From Peribolospora baueri (taxonomy: Eukaryota; Basidiomycota; Peribolosporomycetes; Peribolosporales; Peribolosporaceae), in assembly GCA_029717555.1 (NCBI GenBank), contig JAMDHS010000031.1, forward strand, positions 124,001 through 188,000: 64,000 nucleotides of DNA, given 5' to 3'. The translations under genes and the position numbers were made by a program. The first letter of the stretch is position 1. Each line of letters begins with the position of its first letter. Positions 1 to 11,942 of the stretch are shown piece after piece. A model generated the notes under the pieces. It did no database searches. It saw nothing but the letters and a program-made list of their open reading frames with translations, and was not told the origin of the DNA.

Positions 1-20
1 TTTTTTTTTTTTTTTTGTTC

Positions 21-1097
21 TCAACGTCTCCGTGCCTCCCGAGATGGGTCTGCCTCGTCCCATCCCTCGTCCCGTTCGCGGCCGCGACTGCCGGCGGACC
101 CCTCGCCGACGTTATCGCCGCCCTCGCCTGCGAACCTGGCCCCAGCCCGAGCAGCTCGGGCCTCCGCCTGCATCTCCTCCCATACGCTCATGACAGAAAC
201 ACGAGGTCTACCCACCGGCCTTCCCGTGCCCGTCTTTCCTTTCTTCCTCTGCTGCTGCGGTGGCGGTGGCGGCAGCTCCGCGTCGACCGCGACCGCTCCC
301 GGTCGAGGAGAGGGAGGCGTAGGCGAGGACAGTGGTGGAGAGGTGGCGGTTGTGCGAGAAGTGACGGGTACGCAGCGGATGCGATGGGTGGTGGAGGTGA
401 GCGGGGTGAGATGGCCGGTGCCGTCTGGGGAGGCTGAGAGTGGAGAAGGGACAGGATGGGTGGGAACATGATGAGACAGACATACGACTACGACGACGAC
501 TCGCGCCATCGGTGCGTTGCCGAAAGGCGGACGAGATGAGATGAAATATGTGGAGGTGGACATACGAGCGTCGTCATGGTCATTGTCCTCGTCGTGTCGG
601 AGGAGAAGCTCCGAGTCGAGGAGCGTCTCCCATTGACCCCTAAAGACCGTCTTTCCGACCCTTACGAACGGCGTGTCCGTCTCGAGGCCCTTTGATGAGA
701 GGTGGATGACAGAGAAGAGGGTGACGAAGTCAGCCCGGTCGGTCGGTCGGCGAGCCGACACCTGTGCTCGCGGTGGGGGACAGCGGACGAATGGCGAGCG
801 ACGCACGGTGATCTGATATTCGCCTCCTGCTCCTATGGCCTTCCTCCCTTCAGGACCAAGGTCGAGGGTGATGTAATGCACCTCTTCTTCCTCCCATCCG
901 TCTTCCTCCTCCTCCTCTTCCTCTATCTCTCCGTCGCGCTCGCGCTCGGCGACGAGACGACGCGGGTCGACCCTCTCCCAAGTGTCGTCGAGGATGGGGT
1001 TCGTGTGGCACTGACCCAGAGGAGGCGGCGGCGGTGGCGACGACGACGACGACGACGTCGTTGGATGTGCGAACGAAGGTCCGACGGCAGAAGCCAT
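21..1097 (-). CDS. TFIIIC small subunit, tau55/Sfc7/GTF3C6-like
   Basis: The protein starts at the ATG at 1097 and ends at a TGA at 21-23. After a Ser/Pro-rich start and a run of acidic residues comes a stretch matching the TFIIIC subunit-6 triple-barrel family: EEVHYITLDLG, then GLETDTPFVRVGKTVFRGQW and LLDSELLLRHDED. An intron (about 806-690, donor GTGCGT, acceptor CAAAG) separates the two halves of this domain; it is a multiple of three and contains no stop, so the frame also reads through. In the family this subunit helps TFIIIC bind internal promoters of tRNA genes for RNA polymerase III in the nucleus. The 3' half (about 21-500) is Pro/Arg-rich and probably contains at least one more intron, since GTATGT and CTCTCAG sites are present, so the C-terminus is uncertain. 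The domain call is moderately firm. Confidence 0.6.
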   Translation of the reverse strand: MASAVGPSFAHPTTSSSSSSPPPPPPLGQCHTNPILDDTWERVDPRRLVAERERDGEIEEEEEEEDGWEEEEVHYITLDLGPEGRKAIGAGGEYQITVRRSPFVRCPPPRAQVSARRPTDRADFVTLFSVIHLSSKGLETDTPFVRVGKTVFRGQWETLLDSELLLRHDEDNDHDDARMSTSTYFISSRPPFGNAPMARVVVVVVCLSHHVPTHPVPSPLSASPDGTGHLTPLTSTTHRIRCVPVTSRTTATSPPLSSPTPPSPRPGAVAVDAELPPPPPQQQRKKGKTGTGRPVGRPRVSVMSVWEEMQAEARAARAGARFAGEGGDNVGEGSAGSRGRERDEGWDEADPSREARRR

Positions 1098-4000
1098 TGG
1101 TGGTGACGGCGGTGGTGACGGTGACGGAGGCGAATGAACCGTAACGTCCGATCATCGATCACGACCGTCGTCGTCGTCGTCGGGCTTATCGGGCCTTGTG
1201 GCCGCGATGGCGGTCGTAGGAGGAGGACACACACGCGCTCGTTGCTATCACTCTCCTCACGAGCAGCGGCTTCGGACATGGACATGTACACATGCAATCC
1301 ACCCACGTCTGTCTGTCCCATCTCGTGCTCGCGACGCCGTCGCCGTCGTCCCCCGCCAGAGTATGACTGACGACTGACTGACGACGGACGGTCAACGCTT
1401 TACCCTACGCATCCTCCCGGTTTACTCATGTGCCTAGACACAAACACACACACACACAGAGAGAGAAAGAGAGACAGACGGCACAGGCTCGTCTGCGCTG
1501 CCGGAGTATGGACACGCAGTCGGTCCGCCCCTGCCCGCGACCATATCGTTGTCGGGAGGGTACGTATGGCGGAGGTACAAGGGGTGATGTGATGGGATGG
1601 GATGGGATGGGATGGAGGGGCGCCGATATCAACGGGCCGCGGCGCCGACGACGACAGGTGCATGCGGCGTGAAGTACTGTGCTGCCGGCGTTGGAAGTGC
1701 ATCATAGGACAGGACAGGATAGGACAGGGCAGGACGGTGGTGTATGTGTATGTGTGCGCCTTTTTTACGTACACAACCGTGCACACACACACACGACCCT
1801 CGTTCCTACACTACACATCTCTCCTCCCCTTCCCGTTCCGACTGCCGCCTCCATCCCGACGCACTGCCAGCGACGGCCGTCGTTCACGCTCTACTCCGCT
1901 CCACGTCGGCGCCAGCCAGCCAGCAGAGCCGTCGCTCGTGTCCCCCCGGCGGCGGCGGCGACATGGGCGTCCAACGCTCCACATCCACCCACATACATAT
2001 ATGACCTTTTTCCCTTCTCTCTCGTCCAAGTCGCGTGGACAACGCACGGAGCGGAACGAAACGAGCGGCTTGAGGCAGGCTCGGAAGGGGGAGGGAGGGA
2101 GGGGCTCGTTTGCTGCCGTTCGTTCTCACATGCCTATCCCACGGCCGGTCGGATGGTGCAAAGGAAGGCCGCTGCAAATCACCATGCAGCCGTTTGCTCG
2201 TCGTTCGTTCGTTTGCAGTCCCAAGTCCGAGCGAGCGAGTGGTTTGTGGGAAAGTGACAACTCCGCTCGTGCGCAGCTCCAGCCCCTCCATCGTCCTTCC
2301 TCCCTCCATCCGTACCCCTCGTCTGCTCTTCCATCCCACCCGGTCGTCCGATCCATCCGGACCGTCTATGCGTGCGCCTGCGCCTGCGCCTGCTCCTGCC
2401 ATCGCCCCGTTTGTCTGTTGTCTGTGTGAGCGCTGGCCATCAACGAGATACAAAGATAAGGAAAAGCCTCGCCGCTCCCTGTGCTCCTATGACGCCGAGG
2501 CTGGACGGACGCCGAACCGAACCGAACCGAACCGAAAGAATGCTCGCTCGCTCGCGAATGACCGGGCGGGGCGGGGGGTAGGTGGGGGGCTACCGACGCA
2601 TGCCCGATGGCGGATCCAAAGCGCGGCGGGCACGGAGGCCGGCCGGCGCACGTCCTTGTCTCGTCCACGCCGTCCGTGAGCGTTCTTCCACTCCACGCAG
2701 AGCCATACTCCACTCCACACAAACGCCCGAGGGCGCACACACAAATTCACTACACAGGACGTCGGCCTCGCTCGTATGCGAGGGGACCGGCGCCGAACGA
2801 ACAAACGAACGAACGAACGACTATGTGAAACGGTGACGGTGACGGTAGCTGAGGTCAAGCTGCATTCTGTATTCTTCATGAGGCCCTCGACGCCTCGTCC
2901 TGCTCGCTTCGCTTCGGTTCGGTTGCGCCTTGGCTTGGCTTCTCGCTGGCTAGTGGACCATTCGGCAAAAAGGTAAAAGCTACTCGTGCCGCCGGTTGGT
3001 CAACCAAACCCGACTCGACTCGGACTAGGACTCGGACTCGGACTCGACTCAGCCAGTGCCTGGCAACAGCCGGCCAGCCGGCGACGCAAGGTCGCACCCG
3101 TTCCTGACACAAATTCGGCTGTTCCGGCGTATGTTAGCTCTTCCAGTCCGTCCGTCAGTCCGTCCCGTCCGTCTCGTCCGTCTCGTCCGTCTCGTCCGTC
3201 TCGTCCGTCTCGTCCGTCTCGTCCGTCTCGTCGATCCGTCCGTCGGTCGGTCCATCGGTGGTGGCCTTGGCGTGGAAGCAAAGCCAGCGGCGAGGGAGGA
3301 TTTCCCCCCATGACCGGACCGGCGTCCAACACTCGGAGCACCCTCTCTCCGAGCGCGGAGCGAAACGGAAAAAGAAAAGGGACGGAAGAATTTCTTTCGA
3401 AATCTTCCGCCCTCCCTTCCCTCCGTCCGTTCGTTCGTTCGTCCGTTCGCTTGCTTCAATCAGCTGCATGTGCAGCGGCGGCCTCCGAGAAAAGATGTCG
3501 GTCGGCTCGCTCGCACTCGACGATGCTCACGGTGGTGGTGCACTCCATCCATTGATCCTCCGTTCTTCCTTCCTCCGACGCGCCGTGGTCGTCGACTATG
3601 GCCTGCAGAGGGTGGGGGCGTTCGGCCTGTCTTCCGTCTGTCTTTCTGTCCTGTCCGTCTGCCCGTCGGTTCATCCGCCGCCCCTCCGTCTTCCATCCGT
3701 CTTCAAGGTTCCTTCGGACGGTCCGAGGGCGGTCTGTCGGCAAGGGCCTTCACGTGCTAGATTAAGGCAGACCTGGTAGACCCAAAAGCTGGGTTAGTCT
3801 AAAAACTTCCAGGGGTGGAGACAAAAAGGTCCGTTGCCGCCGCGAACGGAGGGGAGAGACCCTCAAAGGGCAAGGCAAGGAAGGCTGCATCGGGGGCGTT
3901 GCGTCGAAAGGCCGACCACATGCTGGCCTCGTCGTCTTCGTCGTTTCCTACGCAGTTCTAGTCTGGTGGAGAGGGCGTGTTGGAAGAAAGAAAGATGCTC

Positions 4001-6891
4001 AGTCGAGGCGAGGCCGTCTCGTACCTTTTGCGATCAGACCTGCGCACCTCTCGTCGCCCCGGGCGCCCAACAACGTATTGTTCCGGGCCGCTGCGCTCGG
4101 GGGAACCTAAATGGGCGGTCGGTGACGGCAAGGCGACGGCGATGTTGTTGGGGAGGCATACTCTGCGCTGCGACCGACTGGACGGCTTATCCATCCATCT
4201 GGACAGATGGAAGGCTTTCCTTTCTTCGCGCAAGCCGCCTTGTGTGTCTCTTTCTTTCTTTCTTTCTTCGCTTGTCCTGGCCGGACCGCGCTCGCCGGCT
4301 TGGACGCCGGCGGGTGCGGGTGCGGGTGGGAGTTTGCCAAGACGGCGACGGCGGCGGCGGATGGGCAGGATGGGATCGTCCGTTTCCTTCGTCGTCCGCC
4401 GTCCGTCGCCGCCGCCGATCGGGACGTGGACGACAACGGCAGAAGAGAAGGCAAGCTGCCGCGGCCGGCTGCTGCTTGAAGGAGGGAAGGAAGGAAAAAA
4501 GGATGGTGCTAGTGATGCTACTTACTGCCCTGGCCATCATCCATCCATCGCCGTGCGCGGTGGCTTGTGAAACGAAACGAGTCTGGCCCGGCTCATGAAG
4601 GCCGGGCCCGGTTCTCCATCCATTCATCCATCCATCCCCATGCCGTCCATCCATCTCATCCCGTTCATGCCCGTCAATGTTATGCCGTCCATGCCCGTCG
4701 TCCATCCCGTCCATCGATCCGCAAGAACCGGGACCTAGACCTGGACGGAGCAGAGCGGAACGAGGCGAACAGGTTCTTCTTCCATTCCCCCCTTCTCCCT
4801 CTCCCTGTCCCTCTCCCGCCCGTGCCGTGCTGTTTGTGTGTACCCCGCACGCACGCACGCAGGGACGACGAGCGAATGGACACGGCGCCCACCACATGAT
4901 TGATGCACGACACGTAGTGAAGAGATCGACGGCGTCGTTGTCCACGTCGATGTCGACGTCCCCGCCGTCGTCCTCCTCGTCGTTCTCGTCCGCGACGACC
5001 GACGCCGAGGCCTGCCTCGCCGGACGAGAAGGAAGAAAGGCCGGTGCGAGTGGCATCCATCCACAGAGACACAGACACAGACAGAACCCGTCGGTCGTGG
5101 GTCATGCACATGGAAAAGAGTCGAGATCTGAGACTGAGAGATTGCGCCGGTGGACGGGCGGACGGACGGCCCGAAGCGGGCGCCGGTCGTTTAGCTGCAG
5201 GCGGAGAGGGTGTGAGCGGCGTGGTGATAGGGAGGGGGAGGAAAAAAGGGGAGGGAGCGGCGAGCAAGTTCACCGCTCCCTCGTTGCCCCTCCCAACTGC
5301 CCCTAACCGCTGTTACTTGTCTTGTCATGATCTGTTGTTGAGCGTACGACGGGCAGTGGAAGAAGAACTGCACGGCTATTGTTATTGTTCGCCCCCTGGT
5401 CCGCACGGCGCACGACATCGCGCACGACACGCACCGCGCAGTGACGCTCGTCGCGCAGGCAGCTAGCTGGTAGCGAAGGAGGGTCAGCTGTCGTGGTGGC
5501 TTGGCTTGTCTGTCTGCGTGGCCGTCCTTCGATCGCCTGTCCCTCCGTCCGTCTTTCCTTCTGTCTGTCTGTCTGTCTGTCTGCTGTCGACGTGCAGAGA
5601 GGCGCGACGAACAGGTCGGTATCGACTGGACTCGGACTCGGATCGCCCCGCGCCCGCCGCCCGTCCATTGCTGCTTCACCGTCGGCGAGGAGAGAGGAGA
5701 GGAGAGGTGAGTGAGTGAGTGAGTGAGTGACTGCGCCGCCAAGCCGGCCAGGTTGGTCGGTGGTGGTGCTCTTGGTCGTCGCGTGTGCGTTGTGCGTGTG
5801 TGCGTGGTTGGCGCGCGTGTGTCTGCCTGCCCGCCTGCCTGTCTGCCGACGCACTCCGCTGGTGTTGGTCCACCTCTGCGACATATCCATCGTCATTGTT
5901 TTCGGACGAGGTGGAGGTCGTACATCTGCCCGGTTACGTGGCCCCCTCGACCCCGCTTTCCCCGTCCGCCCATTTTTCTTTTCTTTCTCGTCCTCCCTCC
6001 GAGCTGGGCTTTTCGGTTCACTGTTTCGTTTCGTTTCGTTTCGTTTCGTTTCGCTTCGCTCGTTCGCTCGTTCGCTCGTTCGTTCGTCCGTTCGCTCTCG
6101 CGTTCGTATTCGAGCTCGCTCTCTTGCTCGCTCGCCCGCTCGCCCTCGTCTTCGTAGCCGATTATATCTTCCCTTCACTCTCCTCTCTCCTCCCTTCGCT
6201 CCTTGCTCTTCCCTTCTCTCTTCTATCTTCTTCGCCACTTTCGCTTCTCCTTTCCTTTCGCTTCTCCTTTCCCTTCCCACTCCCACACTCCACTCCCACT
6301 CCCTCTCTCCCTCCCCCTCGATCCTCATCACGTCCAGCCCCGACGACCCGCACGATTTGGCTTTGTCTCTCGTCACCATCACCCTCGCCCCTCTTCTCTT
6401 CTCGTCGCCTCTGACTTCCTTGACCCCCTATCGGGCCCTTCCCAACTCCCACTCCCGCATTCCCTTCCACTGCCAGCCTGCGATCCCCTTCCGACCCACC
6501 CGGCTCGTTTCCTCGCCACCGCTCCAGCACCTCGCCCTCCTCTCTCCCTTCGACTTTGCTTAGCTTCCGTCCCTCTCATTCCCCGAATCCGCCGCGCCGC
6601 TCCTCCTTCCTTCCTTCCACCTCCGATCTACCCCCCGCCTCTGTCTTTGCCTCTGCCTCGGTCCACCAGGTCACCGACCGACCCTCCAAACGTCTTCGTC
6701 GGCGCTCCTTGCTGTCGGCGCCCGGCGCATTGCGCGACGAGCGCAGCGAGGCTCGCTGGCGGCCACCACCATCGCATCGCGCCCCGCGCCCGATCACTTT
6801 CTCCCGCAATCTCCCTCCCCCTCCATCTCTCTCCCTCCCTTGTCTTAACCTCTCCGACGGACGGTCGGTCGGACGAGGAGGCTCGGTCGTC
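1098..6891. other. Long repeat-rich region upstream of the WOPR gene
   Basis: About 5.8 kb without a gene I can support. It is full of short tandem repeats: GATGG units near 1591-1615, a 9-bp unit at 3161-3232, GTCT units near 5562-5583, GTGA units near 5706-5730 and GTTTC units near 6023-6052. From about 6160 to 6890 the plus strand is strongly pyrimidine-rich, as in fungal promoters and 5' leaders. Long open frames here give Arg-, Ser- or Leu-rich translations that follow the repeats and match no family. I read it as an extended promoter and leader for the WOPR gene, plus the promoter of the divergent TFIIIC gene. Confidence 0.6.
3161..3232. repeat. 9-bp minisatellite, about 8 units
   Basis: Tandem copies of CCGTCTCGT with a slightly diverged first unit. 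All three plus-strand frames stay open through it, which creates spurious Pro-Ser-Arg ORFs. Confidence 0.85.
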
Positions 6892-9747
6892 ATGACAGAT
6901 CCCATCACCGAGCCCTCCTTTCGTGAGTAACTCCTTTCCTCCGAGCCCCGTGTCCCACTTCTGCTCATCCTGCTCGCGCTCGCTTCCCCGCCCAGGTGGC
7001 TACATCGCCTCGACCCACGACGCCCTCCTCGTCTTTGAGGCCGCTCGCCGCGGCATCATACCCAAGGTCCCCCGCCGGCTCAAGGACGACGAGCGAAAGC
7101 TCATCAAATCCGGTCAGGTCTTTGTCTTTGACGAGGTAGAGAGCGGCATCAAGCGCTGGACCGATGGCCTCATCTGGAGCCCGAGTCGGATCTTGTGGAA
7201 CTTTTTGGTGAGCACCCCTCCGTCTTTCGCGCTCCCCCTCAGCCTTGTTCGTCCGCCCCCACGGCCGTCCCCCTGACGCGCACCCGTCGCTACCCTCCCC
7301 AGATATACCGCCAGATCGACAAAAAAACCGGCGAGAAGGGAAAGGGAAAGGCAAAGGCAAGGGAGACCACGGCCAAGCATGGCTCTGTTTCGACGTCGTT
7401 GGATTCCAAGGACGATGACTTGGCCAAGGTCGCGTTCGGCGCCCCCGCCACCGACTCTGGCTCCCCCGGTTCGTCCTCCCCGCCGTCTCGAAAGAACAGT
7501 GGCGCGACGACGACCGTGGATTTTCCAATGGCTACCGCCGCTTACGGCCTACCTCCCGCCCTCCCGTCCGCGCCGATCGAGGGCGGAAGTGGTGGTGGCG
7601 TGAGCGCCAGTGGCTTACCCGGCCTCTTCAGTCCCGGTGGGCCGTGGACCGGCCTGAGCGAACGGGAGAGAGACTTGGAGAGGGCTCTTGTCGGCAGCCT
7701 CACCAGCAGTTATCCCTTCGTCGAGGAGGGCCTTTGCAAAAAGGTATGTCGTCCCATCTTCCCTGTCTTCCGTTCTTTTCACCTAAAAGCCACCTCTCGC
7801 CGTCGTTTCCTCTCCCCCCAGACCATCTCCCTCCAGGTCAACGGCAGCACGCAGCACCTCATCAGTTATTACACCATCGACGACGTAAAAATGGGCCGTC
7901 TCCGTCGGCCATCGTCGCTGCCCGAACTTGCCTCGCTCGAAATTCACGCCTGCTTTTTGCACAAGCAAAACTTTCGAAATCCGCCCCATATCGAGGTCGG
8001 TCCCGACGGCGTGCCCCGATACCGTGGCGACATCGTCGACCGACCACCAGAGGTATTCCATGAGTCTGCCTTCTCCAGTCGCACTGGCTCCATCGCCTCC
8101 GAAGGCCACCTGTATGGATCTCAGTACGGTCCTCACTCCATCAGCCCAAGTCCGATCCAGGCCTCAGGTACCCTGATCAACACCCAGGGCGCCTACCCAA
8201 CTCATCCCGCCGGCCTTGCCCCTCAACAGCCGCTCTCCACAGCCGCCTTCTCCGCCCCCGAGCTGTATCGCAACGCCCTCGGTCACGGCTCCGGTCCGGC
8301 AGGTATGCCCACCTCCCCCGGTGGCGCGTACTTTGATCACCGACAACCGTCGGCGCAGGCCACCACCTCTCCTCCCTCCTCGTTCTACGCTGGTCCGCGA
8401 CGGAGATCCGACGCCGGCCTCAGAAGTCCTCCTCTTTCCGGTTCGCCGCCTGGCGGATGCAGGCTGCCGGGCGGCCGTTACGAACCGTATCCTCGTGGCT
8501 CCGTCATCGGTCCTACTACCGGATCCCATTCCGCCGCCGGCGGCCAGTCCGCTCTCGGTTTCACCGCCGGACCCCCCGCCGGCCAGCAGCAGTCTTCCGA
8601 CGAGCTCTCCTCGCTTCTCGTTCAAACCCATCATCATCAAAGTCACCAACAATCCCCGCATCTGCGCCAACACTTTACTTGGCCGCCCATCAGCGGTCCT
8701 CCGACATCATCGACTTTTTCGACGCAGGCCGCTGGCGGTCACCACGGCCAAACTGGCATCCACTCTTGGCCGTCCAACAACAACAACAACACCGCCGCCG
8801 CCCTCGGTGCCTCCTCGATGACGCCACCGAAGGCTCGCTCGGGTAGCTTTCGCCAGGACATCAGGACGGTCCGGCCGCCGGAAACAGCTGGTACGGATTT
8901 TCAAGATGCTGATCATTCGTCCACGACTGTCAACCCGTACTCGGACATGTCTGTTGGCGGATCTGCGTCCCAGCCGCCGACATCGACGCAGCAGCAGCCG
9001 TCGTCGCTCCAACAACAACAGCAGCAGCAGTACACGTACCAACCGTTCCAGTCGGAGCCGTATGCTTCCTCCTTTTCGCACGTATTGCATTTTCACCCTT
9101 CTGCTTCCGGCCATGTTCAGCCGTCCTCCTCCTCTTCCTCCTCCTCCACCACCACCACGACCACCGCCCCTTCCTACCTCCCGCCCATGCAGCACTCCTT
9201 CTCCAATCCGATGCCCACACTAGCCACTGTGCCCACCTACGCGCCCAGCTCGCCCACCGAGGCGCTGCTTCCCGTTCAGCCGTCGTCCCATTATGGAGCC
9301 TCTTACCCGTCCTCGACCTGGTCGTCTTCCGGATGGCAGGGACACGCTATGACCACCGCGTCGCAGTCGCGTCAAAACCAGACGTACGAGCACGTCGGCG
9401 TCCAACCGTCATCATCATCATCATCGGCGTCATCCACTTGGCCAGCCAGTCATCCCGGCGGCGGCGGCGGCGGCGGCTGCGAGTCGGCCGCAGAGTCGGC
9501 CCTTCACTCCAACAACGTCGGTCGTTATCCTCCCGCCCTCGCTGGTACGGCTCACGGCAGCGGCAGCGGCATGGTCGCGCAGGCGCAGGCCGCGGCGGCG
9601 GCAGGCCCCGCTCACGGAGCATCGTACGAGTCGTACCCCGGCAGCAACAGCAGCAGCCGACATCCGTCTCACTCTGCTCCCGCACAGGCCGACGTCGAGT
9701 CTGCTGGGCCTTCTTCCGGCATGATGTTCTCCTCCCCGCACGGCTGA
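6892..9747 (+). CDS. WOPR-domain transcription factor (Gti1/Pac2/Wor1/Ryp1/Sge1 family)
   Basis: Four exons: 6892-6922, 6996-7207, 7303-7743 and 7822-9747, giving 869 residues. The first WOPR half (about residues 11-90) reads GYIASTHDALLVFEA, then VPRRLKDDER, VFVFDE.ESGI.RWTDG and WSPSRIL.NFL, followed by IYRQIDKK. The second half (about 229-268) has ISLQVNGSTQHLISYYT and SLPELASLEI. The last intron (7744-7821) is a multiple of three. The remaining 600 residues are low-complexity, rich in Ser, Gln, His, Pro and Gly. Family members are nuclear DNA-binding master regulators of morphological switching, conidiation or virulence in fungi. The ATG at 6892 is chosen because the 10-residue first exon joins in phase to the conserved G-Y start of the domain. 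A very long repeat-rich upstream region precedes it. The family call is firm; the process controlled here is unknown. Confidence 0.93.
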
Positions 9748-10384
9748 CCTCCGCGTCGTTGTCGCGTCGCCGCTTCTCTCGACTCGATTTCCCTTTCTTT
9801 CCTTTTCGAACCCCCGTGTCTCACTCGTCATACCCGCCGTTTCGGCTCCCAGTTTTCATTTCCCGTCTTGCCCTTTTTGCGTGCGTCGCGCGTCGCGCGT
9901 CGTACACGTTTTCCTTTTCCTCCCTTTCCTTCTTTTCCTTCTTTTCCTTCTCTTCCTTGGTTTTCCCTTCCCGCATCATGTTCCATCCTTGCCCAACTCG
10001 GCCGGGCACCGAGCGCCGCTTCCGTCGCCGCCGCCGTCGTCGTCGTCGCTTTTCCGCCTTTTTCCCTGTCCATGAACGTTCGACATTGTTTGTTGTCCCC
10101 CTTTCTTTCGCTCGTCCCTTCTGTTCGTCTCTCTACGTCCGTCCCCCGGTTTTCGCGCCGCTCTTCCCGGTTTTCGGTTTTTGGCTGTACGAGTAGGAGG
10201 AACTCGTCCCTCAAACGCAAATCCATCTTTACTGAGAAAACTTTTTTTCTCCCCGTCCGAAGGCTAAAGATCCAGTTATATGTGAGCCGAGGCGGGACAA
10301 CCCCCCGTGCGTGCGTGCGTGTACGCTACAGACCAAAAAAAGAAAAAAGACTCGGTTCGGTTCGAGGCGAACGAACGAACGAAT
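9748..10384. other. Convergent intergenic region
   Basis: The space between the WOPR gene stop and the PUP1 stop. It is T/C-rich on the plus strand after 9780 and most likely holds the two 3' UTRs. No family match was found in the Arg/Ser/Phe-rich open frames. Confidence 0.6.
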
Positions 10385-11609
10385 CTATGACGTGTCCATC
10401 CTCTCGCTGTCCGCCTTGTCCGCTTCTTCTCCCGTCGTCGTCGTCGTCGTCTGCTTCGCCGCGGCCAGGTCCGGTCCGCCGACTTCGAGGACGTCCTCGC
10501 CAACGATCAGATCGCGCACCTTCTCCTTCGTCCACGCCGTCGTGCCCCGCTTAAACCCGTACCGGCGCTCCTTGACGCCTCTCTCGTTCGGCTTGGCGTA
10601 GTTTCGTAGCATCTCTGTCGAGCCTTTGGTGATGACGCATACGTCCACGTTCGATCCAGAACCCAGGTCGTTGAAGATACCGGCCGAGATGGCCGCTTCG
10701 ACCAGGTCCACCGCTTCATCGCGCTACACGCATGACGACGAAAAAAAAAAAAAAAAAAGCCAAACGGATCACGTCACTTTCTCAGTTAGCGCACCTCCAA
10801 ACCCACACACCCATCCTCACCTCCATGTCCTTCTTCCACCCCGTCTCGAACACGGCCATCGCCGCCAAACTTCCAGAGCCCATCGTCACGTATGGCAGCT
10901 TATCCGTCGAGCCGTGCGGCGCCACCGTGAAAAGCTGCGGCCCGGACGCGTCATAACCTCCAAGAACGAGAGCTGCACCGATGTGGCCTTGGTACCTAGG
11001 AGTGAAAAAAAACGTCCGACGTCCCCGAGTCAGCGCTGTGTTCCTCCGGTGCGCGTCCTCGAGCAGAGAGAGAGAGCACGACGACGATGGCAACAGTCGG
11101 CTCACTGGAACAGTCTTTGCTTGAGCATGGTCATGGCCGTCGCCACTCTCGGCTTCCGGCCCGTGTGGAGCTCGTGCAGTTGCATGTTGCTGCTGATGAG
11201 CTGCGTCACGAATTCCGTGTCCGCAGCCGTCCCAGCACCACAGCATCGAATGTTGTCCGAAATGTAATGGATCTAAAGGAGTGAAGAGAAACGGACGATC
11301 TCGTGTTCATCGACAAGACCTCCTCCCTCCGTTCGTCCACCCGTCCACCCGTCCTCCAGCCCGCAGACGTCCTTCCTTCGTTCATCCGATGCTCACCTTC
11401 TCACAGTTCTTGTCCGCCACAATGGGTCCCTCCGTAGCCCTCGTATCGGCGCCGAGGACGATGCCGTCCTTATAGAGCATGCCCACGATCGTCGTACCGG
11501 TCGACGTCGCCTTGGGCAGGTGAAGCCCCTTGGACGCGAGGAACTGGTTCCGCGAGTGGGCGGAAAAGTCAAAACCTGAGGGCGAGGGGGCAGGAACTGA
11601 AGAGGTCAT
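10385..11609 (-). CDS. PUP1: 20S proteasome subunit beta-2 (trypsin-like)
   Basis: Four exons on minus: 11609-11397, 11272-11106, 10995-10821 and 10723-10385, giving 297 residues. A 38-residue propeptide ends in TSTG, and Thr39 of GTTIVG becomes the catalytic N-terminal threonine. Hallmarks follow in order: [57 protein letters not shown], and [18 protein letters not shown] near the C-terminus. Beta-2 sits in the inner ring of the 20S core and cleaves after basic residues; the free Thr1 appears after autocatalytic removal of the propeptide during assembly. The C-terminal arm continues past the fold with a Thr/Asp/Glu-rich tail. The start codon was chosen because the frame upstream is Arg/Leu-rich and unlike a beta-2 propeptide. 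It is divergent from the BAR gene with 333 bp between starts. Confidence 0.95.
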
Positions 11610-11942
11610 GGCGCGGATGGGAGCTGTGTATCGAAGAAGACGAAGAAGAAGACGACGCCGGCGTGCACAAGAGCAGGTGGGCAACCAAGGACGAGACGGA
11701 CGACCAAAAGCCGACTCTCGACTGTCCTTGTACTCCGTGATCGGGTCGCCGCGTCGTCAGCTTCGTGTCTGCGGTCCGTGAGAATGTGATCGTTCACGTG
11801 AGCAACACCGCATTTGGAACCCGCGCCCGCGCCCTGCGAGCGAGCGGCAGGGTGAATCGAGGAAGCCCCGTCGTCGACACCTCGTCCATTGACCCCACGT
11901 CTCTAACCCCTCCTTGCCCGCACCCAGATACATTTTCCGAGG
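11610..11942. promoter_or_regulatory. Divergent promoter, PUP1 / BAR-protein gene
   Basis: 333 bp between two outward-facing start codons. It contains an E-box CACGTG at 11795-11800 and a (GAA/GAC)-rich stretch next to PUP1. No canonical proteasome PACE element (GGTGGCAAA) is present; the nearest is an imperfect GGTGGGCAA at about 11676. Confidence 0.6.

Noticed and set aside
4187-5056. 289-residue minus-strand frame with an acidic stretch (DEEDDGGDVDIDVDND)
   Set aside because: The acidic stretch comes from a CGTC/TCC trinucleotide run; the rest changes composition abruptly and shows no domain.
5723-6563. 278-residue plus-strand open frame upstream of the WOPR gene
   Set aside because: The translation is Leu/Ser/Arg/Phe-rich and simply follows pyrimidine-rich and GTTTC-repeat DNA; it matches no family and has no splice-consistent partner exons.
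11670-11690. Proteasome-associated control element near PUP1
   Set aside because: The best match (GGTGGGCAA) differs from GGTGGCAAA, and Rpn4-type control is not established for basidiomycetes.
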